A DNA stretch of 64,000 nucleotides. Source: Nodosilinea sp. FACHB-131 (lineage in GTDB: Bacteria > Cyanobacteriota > Cyanobacteriia > Phormidesmidales > Phormidesmidaceae). Positions 57,113 to 64,000 of this stretch are shown here, piece after piece. The notes beneath the pieces were generated by a model. That model saw nothing but the letters and a program-made list of their open reading frames with translations, had not been told where the DNA came from and ran no database searches. Position 1 is the first letter of the stretch. Every line of letters begins with the position of its first letter. The DNA is taken from positions 1 to 64,000 of the forward strand of contig NZ_JACJOF010000032.1 in the NCBI RefSeq assembly GCF_014695395.1, read 5' to 3'. A program made the translations under genes and the position numbers.

Positions 57113-57577
57113 ATGCCCATCGACCAATATCTCGGTACATGGGAACTCGTGCCCGAACTGTCGTTGTACGAAGCCGCCACACCGCCAGCGAGTGGTCAAT
57201 ATACGATCGCCGAGTCAGCGCCCGGCGTTCTCACCCTACACGTGCGCTGGCAGACCGAACCCGATGGCCCAGTGCGCGAAGTCACCTTTGGCGGCAAGGC
57301 AGACGGAGTACCACACCCGCTTCCCGCCTTGCCCGACGCCCCCGCCTACGGACCCGACGCGCACACGCTGACGCGGGTCGATGCGCACACCCTCGACAGC
57401 ACCGCACTAGCCGGTGGTGTCGTGATCGCGTCAGCGCGCCGGGTCGCCTCCAAAGACGGAGCCTTGCTAGCGGTTGTGCAAGAGCAGACAGACACCACCG
57501 GCCGCCGAACGCGTAACTTCCAGGTCTATCGCCGCGTGGCAACTGAGTCCGCCAATACCGACGCGCGCGTGCCCTAA
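57113..57577 (+). CDS. Small protein of unknown function, beta-rich, high GC
   Basis: A 154-residue protein starting MPIDQYLGTWELVPELSLYE, with repeated beta strands (GVLTLHVRWQTEPDGPVREV, LLAVVQEQTDTTGRRTRNFQ) like a lipocalin or heme-binding-type barrel. GC and codon use are far higher than in the flanking AT-rich genes, which suggests a different origin. The ATG at 57113 is preferred to the TTG twelve bases upstream. Confidence 0.6.
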   Translation: MPIDQYLGTWELVPELSLYEAATPPASGQYTIAESAPGVLTLHVRWQTEPDGPVREVTFGGKADGVPHPLPALPDAPAYGPDAHTLTRVDAHTLDSTALAGGVVIASARRVASKDGALLAVVQEQTDTTGRRTRNFQVYRRVATESANTDARVP

Positions 57578-57600
57578 TGTGGCGTGGCGCCTAACAACAC

Positions 57601-59991
57601 TCACTGGGCTGGCGTAGCACCATAACAACGCAGTCGCAGAAGCAAGGCATCACGGCCATCAGAATCTTGCAACGCTTGAGCGACTTGCAGCGACTGCTGC
57701 TCCTGGCCAATCTGAGCATATTTCAGCGCGATCGCCGCCAACAAGCTGCCCCGGTCTTGCTCATCTTCAACGGATAACGGATTTTCACCCCCTCGAACGT
57801 TAATGGTCTGCGACTCCTCACCAGGAATGGTTCGCGCCATCTGAAAGGCCTGAGCCAAAGAATTTGCCGCTTGCGATCGCTGACCTAGCTGGATGTAGCG
57901 ATCGGCAATTTTAAGCAGCAGGGTTGTCTTGGTGGCTGGGTCATCCAAACGGCTCAGCGTGGCGAGTGCAGTTGATATATCCTCACCCTCAATGGCTGCA
58001 GCGATCGCCTCAGCGATTGCTGCATCACGACGCACGGGGGCATCAAGAATCGCGTCCGTCACCTGAACCGCGGCTTGATGTTGATTGGCAGCGGAAAATT
58101 GGGCAGAAATTGCCTGTAGCGTAGAAAGACGACTTTCCTCATCTTCAATCGTTTTCACCAGCTCAACCGCTTGATTCAAAAGTTGCGTCGCGGCTTCGGG
58201 CTGATTGACCCTAAAGTGTTCATCGGCGATCGCCCTGAGTACTTCGGCTTTGGCAGCAGCAGAATCGATTGTGTTGGCCAGCCGAACAGATTGATTGAAC
58301 AGTTCAGTCGCCGGATCAATCTGCTGAGCAACCAGCTGAACCTGGGCCGCAACAACCGCAAAAACTTGAGCCTGAAAGCCAGGATCAACATTTTGCTCGG
58401 CAATAGCTTGAGCACGATCAAAATCTCCAGCCTCGGCAAAACCGCGAGCAATCTGCAAAAACAGGCGATCGCGCCACTCAACATAGGTTGGTGAAATGGC
58501 CTGCGCAATTTTCAGAGCATCATCATAGCGGTTAGCGGCGATCGCTTGATTGGCAAGCTGGGTAAGATCCTGAGCGCGACTATAGGATACGGATGTCTGT
58601 TCTGGTTCTTCTGCCAGATCGACCGTCTGCACCACCTGCAACGCCAGATCGTACTGTCCGCTCTGCACCGCCTGATCGATCAACTGCTGTCTGACCAGGT
58701 TACGGCTACTAATGTCTGCGATCGCAGCAGTGTTTTGCACTGCCTGAGTTAAGGTAGCCTGAGCGCGATCGGTCTGTCCGACTTCGGCATAGAGCAAGGC
58801 GATCGCGCCGTACCCGGTTGCTTTCGCCGTTGGGTCATCAAAATCGCCAAGGAGACGCAGGGCATCATCAAGTTGCCCCGCTGCGGCATATCGCACTATG
58901 GTCGCAACGGCGGCCTGCTCCCGTTCGGGAACGGTGGTGCGAGTGCGAGCGCTAATTTCTAGGGCCTGACCCAACAGGTCGGCGGCGCGATCAGGTTGTC
59001 TGGCTCCAGCATACCGACCAGCGATCGCACCGAGAATGATCGCTCTCTGGTCATCCGCCGGTATATCTAAGGCGATCGAAGCAGCGCGATCGAGTAGTCT
59101 AGTTTGATTGGGTTGTCCACCTTGATTGAGCTGTCCAGCCTTCAAGTATTCATCGATCACAGCAATCATAGCGATGGACTGGTAGTAAGGAGCATCCTCA
59201 ATTTGCTGCGCGACTTGCAGGGCGCGATCGGGTTCGCCAAGCTGAGCATAGAGTCGAGCGATTGGCTCTAGCGCCCATGCCCTGCGGTTGGCATCGGAAT
59301 AGGTGGCAGCTTGAGCAAACTGAAGCGACTGCGCCAAGATAGGAACAGCCGCTTGCAGTTGACGAGTCGCTACATAAACTTGAGCAATGTCAGTCAACGC
59401 TTTGGTTTGAAACTCTGCGCCGCGAATCGACTGGCTGGCTTGCAAGGCCTGAGTCAAAACGGGTTGAGCTTGCTGCGGCTGCTCCAAGATGCCGTAGTAA
59501 CGGGCGATCGAGGTGAGAGTTCGAGTTTTTATGACACTATAGCCGCTGCTTAAGCTCTGCGTGACCTGCACCGCCTGCGGCAAAACGGCGGCAACCTGCT
59601 GCCGCTGCGCTGGATTAGCCTGATTGACCAGTTGCTCCAACAGGCTGCGATCGGCACTAGCCTCATAACTATTGATAATCTGATCAAGCAACGTAACTTT
59701 GGCTGCAACATTCTCCACTTGCCCGATCGCTTCAAACGCTTGAGTTAGGGCGATCGCGGCTGCCTCGGTCTGACCATCATTGATATGCTGCCGCGCCTGA
59801 TCAACCAGTCCATTTACAGCAGACTGCTCCAACAGAGCAAGCTCTGTTGCACAATCGATCGCACTGCTCTCAGTCGGAATTACTGCTGGGGCAGTAGCTT
59901 GACTAATTTGAACGGCCACAGCAGCCGGACAAAGCGTCACTAAACACACGACGGCACTCAGCGTTTTCAACCCTTGAGAAAACAGAAACAT
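57601..59991 (-). CDS. Large exported helical-repeat (TPR-like) protein
   Basis: A 796-residue protein with a signal peptide (LKTLSAVVCLVTLCPAAVAV). The mature chain is a run of about 16-20 helix-turn-helix units of ~40 residues, each with an A...Y...Q...A pattern (for example SLQFAQAATYSDANRRAWAL, AIAQLGEPDRALQVAQQIED-type units), as in TPR/SEL1 solenoids. Probably a periplasmic scaffold for protein interaction. The ATG at 59991 gives a clean signal peptide. Confidence 0.78.
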   Translation of the reverse strand: MFLFSQGLKTLSAVVCLVTLCPAAVAVQISQATAPAVIPTESSAIDCATELALLEQSAVNGLVDQARQHINDGQTEAAAIALTQAFEAIGQVENVAAKVTLLDQIINSYEASADRSLLEQLVNQANPAQRQQVAAVLPQAVQVTQSLSSGYSVIKTRTLTSIARYYGILEQPQQAQPVLTQALQASQSIRGAEFQTKALTDIAQVYVATRQLQAAVPILAQSLQFAQAATYSDANRRAWALEPIARLYAQLGEPDRALQVAQQIEDAPYYQSIAMIAVIDEYLKAGQLNQGGQPNQTRLLDRAASIALDIPADDQRAIILGAIAGRYAGARQPDRAADLLGQALEISARTRTTVPEREQAAVATIVRYAAAGQLDDALRLLGDFDDPTAKATGYGAIALLYAEVGQTDRAQATLTQAVQNTAAIADISSRNLVRQQLIDQAVQSGQYDLALQVVQTVDLAEEPEQTSVSYSRAQDLTQLANQAIAANRYDDALKIAQAISPTYVEWRDRLFLQIARGFAEAGDFDRAQAIAEQNVDPGFQAQVFAVVAAQVQLVAQQIDPATELFNQSVRLANTIDSAAAKAEVLRAIADEHFRVNQPEAATQLLNQAVELVKTIEDEESRLSTLQAISAQFSAANQHQAAVQVTDAILDAPVRRDAAIAEAIAAAIEGEDISTALATLSRLDDPATKTTLLLKIADRYIQLGQRSQAANSLAQAFQMARTIPGEESQTINVRGGENPLSVEDEQDRGSLLAAIALKYAQIGQEQQSLQVAQALQDSDGRDALLLRLRCYGATPAQ

Positions 59992-60269
59992 TACAAAACC
60001 CTGTGATCGAATGTATAAAGAAAATCTCGAAAAATTCAAAATCTGTTAGAAGCAAGCACGAGGAGTCAAGGGATTTAGATCACATACTCTGCAAATAAGA
60101 TAAATGAGTCGAGGTGCCCTAACTATAATTGACGTATTTGCGATCGCAGCCATGGCGATGTTTGTGCCAGTTGTTGATTTGGAACGATAGACTTAGTAAC
60201 CCAAACGGATAACCTTGAGCAGCTTAAGCAGCTTGGTATTGAGGCGATCGAGGACTGAGTCTCTTCAAA

Positions 60270-60352
60270 TTGAGAAAAGCGCCAGCGTAATCTAACTTCC
60301 TTAACAGTTTTCTTGCCAAACAAATTAACCCTAAGCGCACGATCTCCTGCAT
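60270..60352 (+). repeat. Dispersed island repeat, decayed copy 5
   Basis: AAAGCGCCAGCGTAATCTAA, then CAGTTTTCTTGCC and CCTAAGCGCACGATCTCCTG: the middle blocks of copies 3 and 4, without the ends. It lies between the TPR-like and WYL regulator genes. The rest of 59992-60434 shows no gene. Confidence 0.6.
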
Positions 60353-60434
60353 ATAATATGGCGTGTTGCAAGCCCAATGCACAGTTGGTTTGAACGTTAT
60401 ACTACTCAAAGATTAAGACCATTCAACGCATAGA

Positions 60435-61133
60435 ATGAGGAAAGCTGACCGTCTTTTTCAATTAGTAAATCTCATCAGATCTCACCAACCCATTACAGCA
60501 GATCGCCTGGCTGAACGGATTGGTGTTTCCGTGCGTACGATTTACCGCTATATCGATGATCTTTCCTTGAGTGGCATTCCTATTTATGGCGAACCTGGAG
60601 TCGGTTACGCCCTGGATAAAAACTTCGAGCTGCCACCCCTAACGCTAACTCAAGACGAGATTGCCGCTTTAATGCTGGGTGTTGAGATGCTGTCAAAATC
60701 GACCGGCACCGACTTAGCAGCAGCAGCAAAAACACTGTTGAGCAAAATCGGCGCCGTGCTGCCGCCAAGCAGCTTTGATCCGACGCGCACCCCCGTTCGG
60801 GCGCTAGGTGAGATTCTAAACGACCAAAGCTTAAGACACTGGAACGACCTTTATCAAAGCATTCAACAGCAACAAGCCGTCAAAATTACGTATCTAAGCT
60901 TGAATGAGCAACTGTCTCAACGGGTTGTTTTCCCGCTAGGGCTATTTTACTGGGGTGAGAAATGGACCGTTGGCACCTGGTGCATCTTTAGAAAAGCCTA
61001 TAGAGACTTTCGGGTCGATCGCATCCAACAGCTCGATTTTGCTTTAGATACTGAACGTCCAGACCAGGAGATCAGTCTTGACCTTTACACAGAGTTTCAG
61101 CTGGAGCGAATAAAATCATCCGGCTTCCAGTGA
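60435..61133 (+). CDS. HTH-WYL transcriptional regulator (YafY-like)
   Basis: A 232-residue protein: N-terminal winged HTH (ADRLAERIGVSVRTIYRYID, GIPIYGEPGVGYAL), then a WYL ligand-binding domain (AVKITYLSLNEQLSQRVVFP, GLFYWGEKWTVGTWC, FRVDRIQQLDF). Such regulators sense small ligands or nucleotides. It lies 61 bases upstream of the Rieske oxygenase gene on the same strand, so it may control it or be cotranscribed. Confidence 0.9.
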   Translation: MRKADRLFQLVNLIRSHQPITADRLAERIGVSVRTIYRYIDDLSLSGIPIYGEPGVGYALDKNFELPPLTLTQDEIAALMLGVEMLSKSTGTDLAAAAKTLLSKIGAVLPPSSFDPTRTPVRALGEILNDQSLRHWNDLYQSIQQQQAVKITYLSLNEQLSQRVVFPLGLFYWGEKWTVGTWCIFRKAYRDFRVDRIQQLDFALDTERPDQEISLDLYTEFQLERIKSSGFQ

Positions 61134-61194
61134 CAGAACGTTGTCAGGAGCAGGCCTCTATGCTGGGTAGCGCCCAAGAATTTAAGGAGCTACT

Positions 61195-62169
61195 TTGGCT
61201 GTGTTTGAAATGTTTCCGAACTTCTGGACTCCAGTATTGCCCGCTGCTGAGATTGGATCGGCTCCCCTTGCCGTTGAGTTAGCTGGCGAATCGCTGGTTC
61301 TATTCCGTCATTCAGCCGAGCAGTTTGCGGCCTTCCTCGATCGTTGTCCCCATCGCGGTGTGCCTCTCTCTCGCGGACAAGTCACAGAAGACGGTTGCCT
61401 TGAATGCCCCTATCACGGCTGGCGTTTTGCCTTAAATGGTGCCTGTACCCATGTTCCGTTTAACTCGCTTAACCCAGCTCAACGCTCAAAGCTATCAGCC
61501 ACAAGGTTGCCAACCAGGGTGATCGCAGGGATGTTGTGGGTCTTTACGGGAACCGAAAACGTGCCAGAGCCACAGTTGCCCTCAAGCCTATTAGAGCCAA
61601 ACGATCGCTACGTGATTCACCACGAAATTTGGAACGCCCATTGGACAAGAGCGATCGACATCTCGCTAGACTATCTCCACATCCCTTTTGTCCATCGAGA
61701 TTCATTTGGTAGCGAATTTCATGACCCAGCCCACCAGGATGCGATCGCCCAAATTAGCATTACTACGACAGCAGATGGCATGACCGTCACAAACCAACTC
61801 AGCACCTTGCCCTACGGGGTTGAGATTGATTGGCATCAGCCCAACAACGTTGTTCTCAAGTTAGATCTAGGTGGCCTGCCCCTACGTCCTCATTTGTTTG
61901 CGATTCCTATCAATGCTCAACAAATGCGATTTATGCAGGTTGCGCTGCCCAACCCCGGAGTCGATCAAAGTAACTTTGATTTTGATCAGTTTTTTGCCGC
62001 ATCTCTCGACGATCGCATAATGGTTGAGTCACAAGCCAGTGAAGTTCCCAATACAAATGAAGGATGCCACGTACCTACCGATGAACCCTCACTGAGGTTT
62101 CGTCGATGGTACTACCGCACTGTGAACAATAAGAGGATGGATATTATTCAAAACGCAAGTGCTGCTTGA
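61195..62169 (+). CDS. Rieske-type aromatic ring-hydroxylating oxygenase
   Basis: A 324-residue oxygenase. The Rieske [2Fe-2S] motif is CPHRGVPLSRGQVTEDGCLE followed by CPYHGWRF (CxH...CxxH). The catalytic domain has the mononuclear iron 2-His-1-Asp region in DISLDYLHIPFVHRDSFG. It may hydroxylate an aromatic or pheophorbide/choline-like substrate. The TTG at 61195 lies five bases after AAGGAG; a GTG and an ATG follow closely. Confidence 0.9.
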   Translation: MAVFEMFPNFWTPVLPAAEIGSAPLAVELAGESLVLFRHSAEQFAAFLDRCPHRGVPLSRGQVTEDGCLECPYHGWRFALNGACTHVPFNSLNPAQRSKLSATRLPTRVIAGMLWVFTGTENVPEPQLPSSLLEPNDRYVIHHEIWNAHWTRAIDISLDYLHIPFVHRDSFGSEFHDPAHQDAIAQISITTTADGMTVTNQLSTLPYGVEIDWHQPNNVVLKLDLGGLPLRPHLFAIPINAQQMRFMQVALPNPGVDQSNFDFDQFFAASLDDRIMVESQASEVPNTNEGCHVPTDEPSLRFRRWYYRTVNNKRMDIIQNASAA

Positions 62170-62316
62170 TAATATTCAATGGCGATCGCACAACAATTCG
62201 GTCAGAGCAGACATGCAGCGCCTTTTCGTCTAGCATTTAACCACTCTCGATGGCATGAAAAAGACAAAGCTGTTGCCGGGTTCAGTTCTGTAAAGTTGTT
62301 GACACTTACAGGATCA

Positions 62317-62796
62317 GTGGTTGAGATCAGACCCATTCAGCAACACCAGGCTGAACAAGCCAAGCAAGTCATCACGACGGTTTGCCTAGAGGTTTGGCAA
62401 GATATTATGACCGAGAAGGAGTTGAAGCGCTATGACCCTATGTCTGACATTGAGCAGGTGCGAGCGCACTATTTTGACAATAGCGGTGTGTTCTTAGTCT
62501 TGGTAGACAACGAGCGAGTTGTAGGGACTGGAGCAATCCGAAAACTTAATGATGAAATTTGCGAACTTAAGCGCATGTGGTTTCTCAAAGAGTATCGAGG
62601 ACAAGGGTGGGGCTGGAAAATGGCCCAGAGGCTTTTTGACTTTGCCAAACAGTCAGGCTACCAGAAAGTGAGGCTAGACCTCGTCGATGAGGAGCGCCAA
62701 CTACAGGCAATCAAACTCTACAAAAGACTAGGCTTCTACTCAATTGAGAGGTACAACAATGGTTCATGCAATGTGTTTATGGAAAAGCTTTTATAG
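62317..62796 (+). CDS. GNAT family N-acetyltransferase
   Basis: About 160 residues. Acetyl-CoA-binding GNAT motifs: VFLVLVDNERVVGTGAIRKL, ELKRMWFLKEYRGQGWGWKM (motif A, R/Q-x-x-G-x-G/W), and KVRLDLVDEERQLQAIKLYK followed by RLGFYSIERY. The GTG at 62317 begins the domain; an upstream ATG at 62179 would add 46 residues without GNAT features. Substrate unknown. Confidence 0.85.
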   Translation: MVEIRPIQQHQAEQAKQVITTVCLEVWQDIMTEKELKRYDPMSDIEQVRAHYFDNSGVFLVLVDNERVVGTGAIRKLNDEICELKRMWFLKEYRGQGWGWKMAQRLFDFAKQSGYQKVRLDLVDEERQLQAIKLYKRLGFYSIERYNNGSCNVFMEKLL

Positions 62797-62889
62797 TAGT
62801 AGCCAAGCAGCTCAACCTTTCGTTAGTACCGACAAAGCAGAGGTTATCAGTCGGAGTTTTTAGGACACAGACTACTAAAATGAGAAGCA

Positions 62890-63009
62890 AGTGACGGCTG
62901 GGATCCGCTGTGCCGCTCGCTTGATCTGGAAATTCCAGCAGGGGCATTTCCCTATGCAAACAGCAGCGGCTGCTATTCAAGAGCACTTGCAATATGGATC
63001 GCGGTCTAA
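62890..63009 (+). pseudogene. Sulfotransferase-like C-terminal fragment
   Basis: A 39-codon open stretch without start codon reads SDGWDPLCRSLDLEIPAGAF followed by PYANSSGCY and a stop. The GW-x-PLC-x-x-LDxxxP...FPxxN pattern is typical of the end of sulfotransferase-family proteins. It is probably the remnant of a lost gene; it could be chance. Confidence 0.45.
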
Positions 63010-63122
63010 CCACCGATAGCAGCAGACGGACGCAGAACTACGGGTACTCATGCGGCCGTTGCATCGGGTCGTTGAACGTTTTTGTAAAGCGCAACCCAGT
63101 GACACATACTTCTGGTGGCTAG

Positions 63123-64000
63123 ATGGTGAACGAAATCCGCGTCGGGCTGATTGGCTATGGCATGGCGGCTCGCACCTTCCATGTGCCGGTTATTCAGTCA
63201 GTTCCTCACCTACAGCTAACGAAAGTTGTAACGCGCCACCAAGACCCCTCGCTCGATCGCAACCCATCAGTCGAGGTGGTGCAGGATGCCGCCGCCCTCC
63301 TGCAAGACGAAATGATTGACCTAGTCGTGATCGCGACCCCCAACCGCTCCCATTTCGACCTCGCCAGCCAGTCCCTACTTGCCAACAAGCACGTTGTGGT
63401 CGAAAAGCCATTCACCACGTCGTCGGCTCAGGCCCAGCAGTTGATCGATCTAGCGCACAGGCAAAACCGGCTGATCAGCGTTCACCACAACCGGCGATGG
63501 GACGGCGACTTTCAGACCATAAAGCAGTTATTGAGCACCAATCTTCTGGGCCGTCTGGTTGAATATGAAGCCCATTACGATCGCTTCAGAAATTTCTCCC
63601 GACCTAACGCCTGGCGAGAAGAAGCCGGCGAGGGCAGCGGCATCCTCTTCGATCTCGGCTCTCACCTAATCGATCAGGCGCAGGTTTTGTTTGGCCTGCC
63701 GCAGATGGTGACGGCCGACCTGAGAGTGCAGCGCGATTTTGCCCAGGCTATCGACAATTTTGATCTGACACTGCACTACGACGGGCTGAAGGTGATTCTC
63801 AAAGGGGGGATGCTGGTGCGCGGGCCGGAACCCCATTTCATTCTGCACGGCACGGCAGGCTCCTTCGTCAAATATGGCATGGACCCACAAGAGGAGGCGC
63901 TAAAGCGCGGCCTCACCCCGGCTGAACCCGGCTGGGGTGAGGAGCCAAAGGAGCGCTGGGGAATGCTCGACACGCAAATCGACGGGCTGCACGTGGAAGG
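63123..64000 (+). CDS. Gfo/Idh/MocA family oxidoreductase (3' truncated by window)
   Basis: The first 292 residues of an NAD(P)-dependent sugar-type oxidoreductase: Rossmann start EIRVGLIGYGMAARTFHVPV (GxGxxA), VVIATPNRSHFDLASQSLLA, the EKP motif in HVVVEKPFTTSSAQA, and GEGSGILFDLGSHLIDQAQV with GxxxDxGxHxxD. It oxidises or reduces a sugar, cyclitol or similar compound. The ATG at 63123 gives the canonical N-terminus; the end is outside the window. Confidence 0.92.
   Translation, partial: MVNEIRVGLIGYGMAARTFHVPVIQSVPHLQLTKVVTRHQDPSLDRNPSVEVVQDAAALLQDEMIDLVVIATPNRSHFDLASQSLLANKHVVVEKPFTTSSAQAQQLIDLAHRQNRLISVHHNRRWDGDFQTIKQLLSTNLLGRLVEYEAHYDRFRNFSRPNAWREEAGEGSGILFDLGSHLIDQAQVLFGLPQMVTADLRVQRDFAQAIDNFDLTLHYDGLKVILKGGMLVRGPEPHFILHGTAGSFVKYGMDPQEEALKRGLTPAEPGWGEEPKERWGMLDTQIDGLHVE

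Noticed and set aside
60123..60377. Minus-strand frame between the TPR-like and WYL genes
   Set aside because: It runs through the decayed repeat copy and has no protein-like pattern.
63050..63319. Plus-strand frame overlapping the oxidoreductase start
   Set aside because: Out of frame with the clear Gfo/Idh/MocA protein and shows only shadow composition.

Overview
The window is chromosomal DNA from a cyanobacterium. It carries the 3' end of psbA, petB and petD, many copies of the HIP1 octamer gcgatcgc, cyanobacterial DUF families (DUF1499, DUF1206, DUF1400, DUF3685) and an uninterrupted dnaE. Base composition and gene content suggest a filamentous, Leptolyngbya/Nodosilinea-like lineage; this is inference, since no rRNA is present. 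All protein calls rest on reading motifs and family resemblance; no database search was run.

Region 1 (0-2.7 kb): psbA 3' end with its terminator, a DUF1499 protein, a lower-GC lipase-like ORF ending beside a tRNA-Ser 3' fragment (possible old integration junction), and two possible tiny membrane proteins. Region 2 (2.7-28.7 kb): mostly housekeeping genes: NCS2 purine permease, site-2 protease, ispG, ureE-ureF, CorC/HlyC-type CBS protein, peroxiredoxin-like protein, M23 peptidase, peptide deformylase, glycosyltransferase, anti-sigma-type ATPase, petB-petD, ctpA, HD phosphohydrolase, dnaE and a PotD-type binding protein. Region 3 (28.7-44.5 kb): TMEM14 and AmpG-like membrane proteins, a di-iron oxygenase-like protein followed by OsmC, a decayed SARP/BTAD regulator, a pentapeptide-repeat protein, a coupled pair (repeat membrane protein plus receiver-DUF3685), a cellulose-synthase-like GT2, hydrolases and an aldo/keto reductase.

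Region 4 (44.5-64 kb) is accessory. It opens with a complete IS110-family element whose 5' non-coding part folds into two internal-loop stem-loops. These match its own ends and its insertion site around a CT core, as expected of a bridge RNA. Next come a 21-bp minisatellite, an AT-rich AAA-ATPase/DUF4435 pair resembling the PARIS anti-phage system, a cytidine deaminase, and an overlapping gene pair coding for a membrane-anchored solute-binding protein and an MscS channel with a C-terminal globin domain. The region continues with a Nif11-like peptide with a Gly-Gly motif, a MAPEG protein, a large secreted helical-repeat protein, a WYL regulator beside a Rieske oxygenase, a GNAT acetyltransferase, a sulfotransferase-like fragment and a Gfo/Idh/MocA oxidoreductase cut by the window end. 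At least four copies of a ~130-160 bp dispersed repeat lie between these genes, in keeping with a recombining island.
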